Positions 15,160 to 25,832 of a stretch of 64,000 nucleotides of DNA are shown here, in pieces. The stretch comes from Microplitis mediator (Eukaryota; Arthropoda; Insecta; Hymenoptera; Braconidae), in NCBI RefSeq assembly GCF_029852145.1, contig NC_079969.1:7626001-7690000 (forward strand). The letters run 5' to 3'. The translations under genes and the position numbers were made by a program. Under the pieces are notes generated by a model. That model ran no database searches. It saw nothing but the letters and a program-made list of their open reading frames with translations, and was not told the origin of the DNA. Position 1 is the stretch's first letter. The number at the start of each line of letters is the position of its first letter.

Positions 15160-18100
15160 TTTTTTATACAGAAGTCCCTAGTTTAGTGTTTAATCATCAA
15201 TATTTCCTTAAAAAATTATTTTCGCCCCGAAAATTTTTGGAAAAAATTTTTTTTCCTGAAACTCCAAAAATAAAAAACAGAAAATCCAAATTTCGCAGCC
15301 GGGGAACAAAAATCTACACAATATCCAGCAAACATTTTCTAAAATACTTATTATTTAACAAACATTGAATTTTTTCGCGGGTATAAAAAAACTGAAATTT
15401 CCAAAAAAAATTTCTATAGCAAAAATGAATACTTTTTCAAAAAATACTTATATAACCTTAAAAAAAAAATCAAAATAACAATTTCCAGGCTGCAATTACT
15501 TAAAAAAAATTTTTTTTTCCAAGTAACACATGTGCAAAAACATGTTATACCATTTGGATTTAAGCGTAACACGTTTTTAAATTTTTATGAATTGTAAATT
15601 ATTATTTGTGGAAAAAGGAAAAAAAAGTGTATACTTTAAAATTTAGAAGTACCTAAGTATAAGTACCTACCAGCATTAAAAATTTAAACAATCCAAAACA
15701 TGTGTTACCCAGGTGAGAACAAACAATTGAAAAAAAAATGTATTTTTCTTTTAAAATTGTCGACACATGGTCATCTTATGTTGGCAAATATGTTTAGAGT
15801 ATATATATATACATATTTATAGATATAGTTATTTTGAAACCCTTAGCTGAGCCTCAATAAATAATAGCCAAGGCATAAGATGGAGTTCTTTACCCTTTTC
15901 TTTAAGTAGGCAATGGCAAGAAAACAATTCAAGTAATAAAAATGACAGAAAAACAATAATCATACTAAGAATAAGAATTTTGAAAAATAGAAAAAGTCTT
16001 GATATGCGCACCCTTAAATGTCCGCTGAAATTCCAGGTGCATGAAGTGGAAGAAAGGGAACTGAACCTTTTATGGTTGAAGAAAAAAAAAACAGTTTTTA
16101 AAGCAGCAGACATGACTATAGTGGTGTAAGTCTGGTCTGGGACTTAATGTATTTTTGAAGCAGATATACGCCTTCTATTGCCGATTTTTTTTCTGGACAA
16201 TCCATAGTAGATCCATGCCGATGCGATGCGATATTACGATGCAATGGCTTCAATGGATCCCCATTGATTTCAAAAACTCACAGCTGCACGATGTTCGAAT
16301 AACATCAGTCGACTTTACAAGTCATACTCGTTTATTTTTACATCCTTTACAAATTTTATTATATATATTTTACTTCTAATAGCCTTTATAAGCAAATATT
16401 AAACATGCGCTTATTAATTATTTTTTTTTAAAAGATAAATCGAAATTGGCGCCCAATATGGTCGTTTATTGAGGGGTATCATGTTATTTAGGGGGTTAAT
16501 TTGTGAGTAACTGTGGTTGGGGTGCGTAGGAATGATAGATAGGGTGAGATGATCCGCAAAAAATTTTTTTTTTAATTTTGTTATCCATTTTTGAGTAAAA
16601 ATTAAAAAATCGAAATTGGGCGCCTCTTCGATCTTAACGAAAACCGGCATATTTCTGAATATTGGACTTCGATTTTCTTCAAATTTTCAGGGAATATACT
16701 TCTAACAATTCTACATATGAATGTTGGCATAAAAATTTCCTATCACAGGTGGAAAAAAATTTTTTTGATAAAAGTTTTTTTTTTTTTGTTAACTATGACG
16801 TTTTTTCAAAAGTAGCGATGATTTTTGAACTGATAAGTATATTCCCAGGTCAAAAATTAAATCTCATTCAGGCTCGCTTCACCTTATTTTCTTTTGAAGT
16901 TATCGATTTGCCGACGATTTTCCGATAAGATATCGAGTATTTCGACAAATTTTATTTTTGTCAACTTTTGTAGCTTTTTTCATCTTAGTTTGAACTTATT
17001 CGTCTTTACTTCAAGCACGACAGTCATCCACCTTACTTTTGACTTGCTGAACCAAGTCGAAAAAAGCAGTATTTTTTAGTGTAAAAATGTGTTTTTCGCA
17101 TTCCATTTTAGTCTGAACTTTTTTGACTTATAATTCAAGTCGAATAAGTCTAAACCAAGTCAATTTCGACTTGATTTAGACTTTTTCGTCTTAAATCGTG
17201 ACTAAGTAAGCCAGTTAAGTCTAAACCAAGGCAAAAACTCACTGTATTTCGTATCTCCGTAAAAAAGTCGAGTTAGTCTTGTGAAAAACGGCTCGAAATT
17301 TCGACTTAGTAAACCAAGTTTAAATCAAGTTTAATTTTTGACCCGGATTGGCTCAAAATTCAAGTGAAGTATGCTTCAAAGTATGTAGAAACAAGGTATA
17401 TATCGCAAAAAATTATAAAAAAATTGCATAGGGCCCAAAAAAAAGTTCATTTGACGTGAGATAATGTCTTAACTAAGTCATGATATAAAATACTATTTTT
17501 AAAATATTAGGCGCTATAATTCGGGTAATAAATAATTTTTGATGAAGTTGGTCATAATTTGCGACTGAATAAAAAAAGGCAAGTAAAAAAAAAATGATGA
17601 AATAATAATGAAGTAAAAAAGACTAAAAACTATAAGAGGCTCTTTTATATACAGCTTACGCTATACAATTATCCCCTCTTGGGTTATAATATCCGAAAGA
17701 AGATCGGGGGGTAGGCAAACAGCCTGCCACGCGCCACAGTCTTTCCTTCTTTTCTTAACATATCTCACTCGTTTCTCATTTCTTTCTCGTTATAATTCTC
17801 TATCTCAGTCTTACAATATTATTCTACATTGGTTCCATCTTGCAGCGTGGCAGCCACCCGAGTTGTTGTTGTGCGAGCCGGCGACCAACAAAACATCTGT
17901 TGGGGACTTTGCTTGGGATATAAAGTTCCCTTACCAACTATTCCAATTCCCTTTTGCTTGCTGCTTATTTCTGCCTTCATACATACACTAACACATATTT
18001 ACGTGCTTACTGTCTACGTCTACAGACTGCACTCAACATTCTTACACTTTTACATTATACATTGAGATCACGTGCGATATTTAAAGAGATCGCCGAATGC

Positions 18101-19540
18101 TGCATGGTAACAGCGTACTTGCTTTTACACTGAAATTTTTCGATTACATATCATTATTTTTTTCCTTTTCGACATAATTACGTTTTTTGCGATTTCGATT
18201 CTCCTGAAAAGGTTGAATATTTTCTGCCAGAAATTTTTGAAAAAAAAATCACTATGATATCTTGGTAGACGACCTGATTCTCCGTTAAATGAGTACCCAC
18301 AACAATATATTTCGATAAGTACTTCATTAATTAATTAAAATGGTTAATTAATTAACTGCCTATTAATGCCCTATTTTGAATGACCTCACAAAATAAATCA
18401 ATGTAAATATTAATATGCGTAAAAAGGACATATATAAATTCCAAAAAATTGACTTTAAAAAAAAACGAATTTTTTTAATTTTTTTGACTCAATATTTTTG
18501 TGACGCAAACATATCGATGTGGGTACTCAAATTAGCGGAAATTATCTCAAAAACTCGACCCTACCAATGATTATTGATAAAAATTAAATTAGAAAAAATT
18601 AACTATCGCTATTGATTATTTTAAATAATAATAATAATATAATATGGGCAAATGAATTAAAAAAATAAAATGAGCTTGTACATTAAGATGAGAAGAATTA
18701 AAAGAGGCATCTGCGTACTTGAAAAGCAGGTGGCAAGTCATCAGTTATAAATTTTTTTTTACACCTTTTGCAATTTTTTTTATCCATTTTGTCGTTATTA
18801 TTATAAATAATAATCCTTGTACTGTCTTACATTACATGACAAGAAAGAAAAAAAAATAGACTGTCATATTTCAAATAAAAGTAGGCATTGAATTCTGTTT
18901 TATTGAAAATTATACAATTGCGATATATACCATATGACTAGTACATCTTGAGAATATTATTAGATATAGTTGGGCTGACAATAGACAATAATGTCGAGAC
19001 AAAAGTAAATGTAATGTAATATAAAGAGAATATAGTACAAGAAATAGTTTTTAGTCGGCTTACTGCCGAGAACCTTTTCCAATTGACGTCATCGCGTTGG
19101 CTAATGGCTAATTCTTTAGTGATTGTTTTTTTTTTCTATGTACAAATTAAGAATACTAAAGTTTCGTAACACAACAGTTTTTTTATATCTTTGTTTGTAT
19201 TTAGACTAAACAATTATCTAATTATAATTAATATTTTTAATTATCTAATTTGGTAACCGCTAAAACTTACAATATTACTTATTTTTTGTGGCACGCTTTG
19301 AAGTTGACGAGATTTAATTTTTTTATTAGAGCGTTAAATTTGTAAATATGACCCTAATTAATTTAATTAGTCTTAATTCAATTTAATTACTGAGGATTTT
19401 ATCTTAAAATTTTACGAATTTCGTGAACTGGCTTTGAGTGATTAAGGTGACAATTCTAAATACATTAACCTAATTTCGGAGAATGCTCCCGGTGAAGTTC
19501 GGAATAAAATTAAGTGAAATGTTTTCAAATATTTTGATCG
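15160..19540. other. Long stretch without a supported gene
   Basis: Mostly AT-rich DNA. Around 17,000-17,340 are degenerate repeats of an AAGTC / GACTT-type word. Around 17,640-17,990 the base composition is less AT-biased, with a GCCTGCCACGCGCCACAG segment and a TTGCAG acceptor-like site. At 19,084-19,091 there is a TGACGTCA palindrome (CRE/ATF-type core) next to a CCAAT. These could be regulatory DNA or an untranslated exon, but I cannot show a transcript. Confidence 0.35.
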
Positions 19541-19550
19541 TTCTGTTATG

Positions 19551-19679
19551 TACCCGACGATCGAAACGTTTTTCGCGCAACAAATTTTGGGCTACCCCCG
19601 ATCTCGAGAACTACCCCTTAAACAAATACATAATTTTTTTTAATTTTTGTTGCGCGAACAACGCTCCGATTTTCAGGTA
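19551..19679. mobile_element. MITE family 'ACCTGAAGATCGG', copy 2
   Basis: The left end TACCCGACGATCGAAACGTT continues into TTTCGCGCAACAAA. The right end has TTTGTTGCGCGAA and finishes in CCGATTTTCAGGTA. The arms are nearly 35 bp and the whole element only about 129 bp, the shortest of the three copies. Confidence 0.65.
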
Positions 19680-20640
19680 TATCTATTTTGCATATTTTTA
19701 AACGAAGAATTAAATTGTTTAGTAACTTTAGAAAATTGACAAAAGATCCCTTTAATTTGAGAAAAATCGTAGCTAACTATGAGATATTCTAACTTTTGAC
19801 TACAATATGAACACAAGTTGTAAATCTACGTCCGGTTTTTGAAGACTAGTTGATAGAAAAGAAAGTGTTGCGGGAAAGAAGTTAAAGAACAAAAATTACT
19901 TTCAGTTTAACAGAAAATCCTGGGAAAGTTGATGGTAACTTTCTGACAAGATGACTTTATTAGGATAAAACCAATATAAAAATTCAGTATATCTAGGCTT
20001 CGAAATTGCAAAAATCTATTACGTATTATTTTGTTTTGGGATTTTCCGGGGGTCGAATGGATCTAGTAATTCTTTGTTACTTTCCTTGCATGAACCCTCA
20101 CACTCTGTGAGGATTTCAGTAGGGGCCGAGTGATATAAGTATTTTGCACACCTCGAACGCGAAGTGGAGAGGTAGAGCTTTACTGTCGTCAAATGTCATA
20201 GCAGGGTTGTTGTCAACTTAAATCACCTCCACTATTTCATATAGCACTTGAACAAGAAAATGAATGCACCAATGTCAAGAGGACATTCCAATAAATAATG
20301 TTTCCGACTATAATAAAGATCTCTCATGTAAGAGTACGCATTAGGGTTCGTTATGGGAATGTCCCAAAGGTCAGATAAACGTGATGATTTTTTGTTATTT
20401 TTTTGAAGTTCTCAACAATGTTGGGGACTTCAGGTTCATTTTAAGGGGAAATGCCACCGGCCCTCTTTCTTACATTCAGAAAAATAACCGGGATAATCTT
20501 TGCTGCACTCGTAGAGTAAATGATAATTTTAAAACAATTTTTCTCGAAGACGAATTAGAATTTTTGAAAATACGAAATTTTTAGCTCTCTGTTAAGGTTT
20601 CAAAAAACGCTAAAGACTCTATTTCAGGTTTCCTGTGATG

Positions 20641-20859
20641 TACCTAACGATCGGAAAGTTTTTTGCACAACGCAAATGGAAAATTGATGTAATTTGACTG
20701 CATAAAATACTTAGGGGGTAATTAGGGGTAGCTGCGAATTTCAGCTGACATCTAAACACCGATGCGAAATATTTCAGAAATTTAGATCCAGTAGATTTTT
20801 TACTTTTCATTGCGTTTTTTTAATTTCGTTCTGCGAAAAAACGTTCTGATCTTTAGGTA
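20641..20859. mobile_element. MITE family 'ACCTGAAGATCGG', copy 3
   Basis: Begins TACCTAACGATCGGAAAGTT and ends ACGTTCTGATCTTTAGGTA, an inverted-repeat pair about 219 bp apart, with GCACAACGCAAA / CATTGCGTTTTT extending the arms. Short open frames across it are not genes. Confidence 0.65.
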
Positions 20860-21776
20860 GATTTCCAGTGTTTGTTCGTAAATTAAATTGAATTGAAAAT
20901 TGACGTTACCCCTTAATAGATACAAAAACAATTTTCTTATACTTTGTTATGTGAATTTCTTTTCTCTACAAGTTTTGTTTGAAAGTTTTCTACAAATTTA
21001 ATTTTGTTCATGAAATATTTGCGAAAAACTGTTTTTGGGGGGTGTTTTAATTTTTTTCCTCATTAACCGATGGGGTAAGGACTTTTCTATATTGAGGGGT
21101 GTTTGTAAGTGACGTCATGACCTTCAACCAAATTTGCACTAACTTTCAAGAAATGTCTCCTATTTCGGAGTTTCGACAGGACTACAGGTAACTCTTTTCA
21201 AATACTCAATTAAAAGTATGACAGATTAATAAAGAAAAAGATCTAAACACCATCTGATAATTCAAATCCGACATTAGATGGCGCCCATTGCTATTGCGTC
21301 AGTGCGGCAAAACATGCGGTATATCAGCTGTTCATCTTTGAAAAATTATCAACCAACTCAGCCGGTAAATAACCTTCGAAATCCTTAGATCCTTTATATT
21401 AATCTTTTCCATTCTTTCTTTCTTTCCTTACTTACATTTTACTCAATTGTTTTTTTTTGCATTTTATTTCGTTAACCCGAAATTCCATTCTTCTCAATCA
21501 TGCCAACTTTACCTGTTTCTTTTTTTACAAATATTTCACTTTCACAATTAAAATTACAAATTTTTCATAAAAAATTATTTTTCTCAAAAAAAATTTATTT
21601 AAAAAAAAATAATTTTTTAAAATTAACACCAGAGTGTTAAATATTTTTTTTCACACCTAAACTGTTAAATTAATTATCATACATTTAGAAAATATATTTA
21701 TGTCTAAACAATTTAAATAAATAACCTCCAAAATATATGAATTTATGACTTTTAAATTTAAAAAAAAAAAACTTAC
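20860..21776. other. Non-coding stretch, probable first intron of the gene starting at 21,810
   Basis: AT-rich DNA with no recognisable exon. If the minus-strand start exon at 21,777-21,810 is real, this is the beginning of its first intron. Confidence 0.35.
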
Positions 21777-21810
21777 CATTATGACCGGTATTACTTGAAG
21801 ACTGACCCAT
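21777..21810 (-). CDS. First coding exon of an unidentified gene with an N-myristoylation-type start (partial)
   Basis: On the minus strand an ATG opens a 34-nt coding piece that reads MGQSSSNTGHN plus one base, directly followed by a perfect GTAAGT donor (phase 1). Gly at position 2 with Ser at 6 fits the N-myristoyltransferase consensus, so the product may be lipid-anchored. A TATA-like ATTTATAAAG lies at about 22,249-22,258, some 440 bp upstream, with a less AT-rich stretch just downstream of it. I could not find the next exon down to position 1, so the gene must have a long first intron or lie mostly outside. The start recalls the proteasome subunit Rpt2 (MGQ...), but that is only a resemblance. 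It could also be a chance ATG next to a donor. Confidence 0.35.
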
Positions 21811-23399
21811 GATTTAAAAAAAAAAACTTTTTCTAAAATTATAAAATTATTAGAAAAAAAAATTTCTTTAACCCGAGGTAGTTTTCTATTATTTATTTAT
21901 TTATATATTTATCAACACTTGGCCATTTATATTTATTGACTATTGAATATATTTTTAATTTATTTATAAAAAAAAAAAAATATAATCACTATTATATTTA
22001 CGATTAATTATAAAAGTTGTTATTAATTTTTATCACTCCACGTTACTATTTATTGTTTGTTTGTTTGTTTATTAAATGATATTATATATTATATAAATAT
22101 TGTATTTTTTAAATTTTTATTATAATATTGTCTGATGTAAAAAATATAATAACAATAATATATAATAACAGTTATGTAAAAAAAAACAAAAACAAAATTA
22201 CATTGTCGATTGACCGGAGTCCTGCGACAACGGAAAAATATGGACGGTCTTTATAAATATATGTCAGATATACGTATATATAAATATATATATTTATTTT
22301 ACTATAGTTTATACATCTGTTTGTACACACATGTATGTATTACATGCATGACATAAACATGTGATGTACAAAGATGTGTTTTAAAAAATATTTGCGCATG
22401 CGCGAAATTAACGCGCGAATTTTTTAAAAACAGGAAAATATTCAGCTGTAAAATGACGATTTATTTTTATTGGATTTTTTCGGGATTACATAAATCGAAA
22501 ATTTATCAAAACTTTTTTGAAAATATGATATTTATAGTATCACATATATATAAAATAATTATCATATATATTTGAAAAGTTATGACTATTTTTTGTTACT
22601 TCTATAGTTTTAAATTCAAATATCGGCGGAACGGTTAAAGATACGATAAAAATGTAAGAATACTTTTTTGTAGAAAACAAAATTCTCTACAAAAAAGGTT
22701 TCCTATATTTTTGCGGTAAATTTATTAGCTGAGACACTGGAAGTATTTGAAGTATACATATTTTATGAAAATTGTAGCCTTATTTATTAGCATCATTTAA
22801 AATTATAATTATGGCTTAAAAATCTAAGATACGTCAAAAATGTATAAGAATGATTTTGTAGAAAATTTACTTGTCTACAAAAAAGGTTTCATTCATATTT
22901 TATGTAAATCCACTAGTTACGATGCTAGAGCTATAAAAAGTTAAAACCGTTTTTTTTTTTTTTTTAATTATTTCGCTTATTTTTATTTATTTTTATTCCA
23001 AGTTTTTATTAAATTGTTTTTTTTTTTATTATAATGCAGATCACGTTTTTTTTCTAATTAATGATTAATCAATAATAATTATTAATCATTAAATTAACAT
23101 TAATTTTTTTATCTTGATATCAAATTGTAGATATTAAACATAGAACGTATATGTAAATATATGTACACACCCTCACCTGCCTTTATATACATATATATGT
23201 ATATATATTTATAACACACGATTACTATGGTAACAATTGATCACAACAAAGTAAATAAAATTTCCATTAAACTAAATTACACCCTCGTGTTAAAATAAAA
23301 ATTAATAATTTAATAATAAAAAAAATAATTAACAATGTTCATAATTACCGTTAATAATTGTTGTAATAAATTATTAAAATATAACAACACTAATAAATA
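21811..23399. other. Spacer between two divergent gene starts
   Basis: Divergent interval between the minus-strand start exon and the plus-strand Ly6-like gene. It contains the TATA-like site near 22,250 (minus), a foldback remnant near 22,660-22,900 with opposed TTTTTTGTAGA motifs, and AT-rich low-complexity DNA. No exon seen. Confidence 0.4.
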
Positions 23400-25419
23400 A
23401 TGAATCAAATAATAAAATCATTTTATTTTATGTTTATTATTTTTATTCATTTACATCAATGTAAGTATTCAAAATAATGACTATTTATCGATAATGCATT
23501 TAAATAAGATGATTTAAAAAGCTACAGATTAATAAAATTATTTTTATTAAACAACAATTAGGTCAAGCAATAGACTGTTTCAAATGTATGTCAGTTGGTG
23601 GTGACAATAAAGAGTGTGACGACCCTTTTCATAACAACGGATCAATTGGTTTTTTAGAATCACCGTGTTTAAGTGGTCGTAAAGGACGTGATGGTCTTTT
23701 TCCGGCTACTTCTTGTATCAAACTTTCAGGATTTTATTGTAATTTATTTAAATATATTTTTATGAATTTTCAAATTTTTATTTTTAGTTAAAAAAATTCA
23801 TACACTGTAAAAAATCGGGAGTGAATTCGGAATGATTACAGATTTCATTTAAATTCAAATTTACTTCGTCAATCGGAGTCTTAATATTAAAATAAACACG
23901 ATATCGGTTAGCCGATGTCTAATAATTTTTGGATTTTTTTAGAAAAGATAGATTATAGAAAAAAAGATAATTTAAAAAATTGCACCTACAGCTTATGTAA
24001 TTTTCTACAGTCGCATATTTTTAGTTTCTTTTTTTTTTGCAACTGATTTGTTGAAAATAAAAATTCGAAAATATTTGATGGCCTACTAACTTTAGGGCCA
24101 TGAATAAACTCCCTATAGAAGTGAATTTTACTCCGAGGAGATTAAATAAATACACAGTCATCCACCCCGAATTCACTCCGAAAATTTTCTACAGTGTATA
24201 TAAAATAATTAATAGTTATTATTATTATTAATATTATTTTTAGATGATACTGGAGTTTCATTAACAATTAGAACATGTGCATTAGATAGTGGAACACTTA
24301 CAACTGATTCTGAAATAGTGCGAATGTCACATTGTGGTGGTTTTTATTTCGCTGATAAGTAAATAGAGTTGATTATATATCATTTATTTCTGATAGGGTG
24401 ATCAGTTCAGTGAATGAACACGACCCCTTGCTTAAAATATCCGATAGATTCTTATAGCTGTATGTGTAAGGCCGCCTATACTTAACTATAGCACTTCTCA
24501 TAGACCTCATTCATCCTTTTTAAAATTCTATGGGAATTTATGAGAACCTATTCGATTCTATGAGATTTTCTAAACAGGGCCAACGGATTAACATTATTTA
24601 ATTTTTACCTACATTATTTAGATTTTAATTATAATCATACAGAAAAAAACGGATTTCAAAATTTAGTTATAATTACTGTGCGGAAAGTAACCTGAAACCA
24701 TTCCCACACGGAAAAAATATATATCCGTATATATTCGGGCAAATCTGAATATATGCCGCATATATTCAGATTTGCCCGAATATATACGAATATATACTTT
24801 TTCCGTGTGGGTTAGTGGATCCGATAGCTTTTACTTTTAGCGTACGTCAAAAATCACTATTCCACAAGTAAAAGATACAAACACTTAATAATTTTTAACT
24901 TATGATATCGTATTTTACTTATGGAATAGTAATTTTTGACGTACGCCAAAAGTAAAAGCCATCGAATCATTAATGGTTTTAAGTTACTTTCCACATAGTA
25001 ATTTTTGCATACTTTTTTTCCGTGTACATAAAGATAATGTTTCATTGCTGTTTGATTAACAATTTTTTTGACTTCAGTTCTAATTTCGTTGCATCCTTCT
25101 ATATTAAAATACCAAAAAACACGACCGTTCATTCACTGGCACAGTCGCCCTATGATTCTTTTATCGATTTTCGCCTGTGTATTTAAGTGGCGCGAAACCA
25201 AATTTAAATTTTCAGCCGATTATTATTTTTTTTAAATAAATAACTTCATAATAAATATTGAAAAATTAATATATATATTATTACAGATACGTTCGCGGCT
25301 GTGTTCAATCCTGTAATGACGTTGACGCTTGCAACTCTTCTATATCAATAACCAAAATAAATATCTCTCATTACTTAATATTCATCATAATAATACAATT
25401 TTTATATAAAAACTTATAA
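23400..25419 (+). CDS. Ly6/quiver-like (three-finger) GPI-anchored protein
   Basis: Four exons: 23,400-23,460, 23,562-23,738, 24,244-24,358 and 25,287-25,419, all with GT-AG introns and matching phases, giving 161 residues. A hydrophobic signal peptide (about residues 3-17) precedes a cysteine-rich domain that opens with CFKC and closes with CxxxCNxxDxCN (the CVQSCNDVDACNSS segment), the hallmark of the Ly6/uPAR fold. A hydrophobic C-terminal tail (HYLIFIIIIQF) after a short hydrophilic linker fits a GPI-attachment signal. Family members in insects act at the cell surface, for example in ion channel regulation and septate junctions; which of these applies here cannot be told. Introns 2 and 3 are filled by inverted-repeat elements. 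The gene converges tail-to-tail with neprilysin-like gene A. The start ATG is the first in frame and leads straight into the signal peptide. Confidence 0.85.
23801..24198. mobile_element. MITE in intron 2 of the Ly6-like gene
   Basis: The left end TACACTGTAAAAAATCGGGA, continuing into GTGAATTCGG, is mirrored by CCGAATTCACTCCG...TCTACAGTGTA at the right end. Both ends begin or finish with TA, consistent with a Tc1/mariner-type TA target. It accounts for most of intron 2. Confidence 0.7.
24640..25027. mobile_element. Middle nested MITE in intron 3
   Basis: The left arm (ACAGAAAAAAACGG..., then ATTACTGTGCGGAAAGTAAC) and right arm (GTTACTTTCCACATAGTAAT..., then CTTTTTTTCCGTGTA) are reverse complements. 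A second pair, GCTTTTACTTTTAGCGTACG and its inverse, lies inside. A shorter relative sits at about 25,706-25,804. Confidence 0.6.
24711..24808. repeat. Near-perfect 98-bp palindrome (hairpin)
   Basis: CCCACACGGAAAAA at the left mirrors TTTTTCCGTGTGGG at the right. The arms of about 49 bp run through ATATTCGGGCAAATCTGAATA and its inverse to a centre near 24,760. It would fold as an almost uninterrupted hairpin. Confidence 0.85.
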
Positions 25420-25541
25420 TGCTGTACGCTTAAAATAATGTAATTATTATAAAAAAATTATGTCATCAAAATAATCAATTAACTATTTTTTATAATAATT
25501 ATGAGCTGAGCACTGCCTTAAATTAAATTTGTTAAAGTCAC

Positions 25542-25547
25542 AATAAA
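25542..25547 (+). terminator. Poly(A) signal of the Ly6-like gene
   Basis: AATAAA about 120 bp after the stop codon of the Ly6-like gene, followed by a T-rich stretch. Confidence 0.6.
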
Positions 25548-25832
25548 GCTTCTTTAAAAATCGCAAAGAAATTTTTATTATTTATTACAATGTTTTCAAA
25601 AAACAAAGTTTACATGAAATACAAAAAAAAAAAACATAATTTTTCGTTAAAAAAATGGTTTAGTTCCTCGTAGATCTCAGTTGTTTAATGAGATTTAATA
25701 AGATCTACACCCTGAAAAAAAAAGTAATAATTCCTCCCATCTTAACCCTTCGTTTCGAGTTACTTTTCATATGATCATTTTTGCTTACTTTTTTTTCCGT
25801 GTACCATTTTTTTGTGACCATAATAATTGAAA

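Larger units (their letters stand above)
24394..25152. mobile_element. Outer inverted-repeat element in intron 3 of the Ly6-like gene
   Basis: The left end TAGGGTGATCAGTTCAGTGA, continuing ATGAAC, matches the reverse complement of the right end (GTTCATTCACTGGCACAGTC then GCCCTA). It encloses a second inverted-repeat element (about 24,640-25,027) and a near-perfect hairpin (24,711-24,808), giving three nested levels. Confidence 0.65.

Noticed and set aside
17829..18065. 78-codon plus-strand frame in a less AT-rich island
   Set aside because: No similarity, no signal peptide at the start, and the composition change alone is not evidence for coding.
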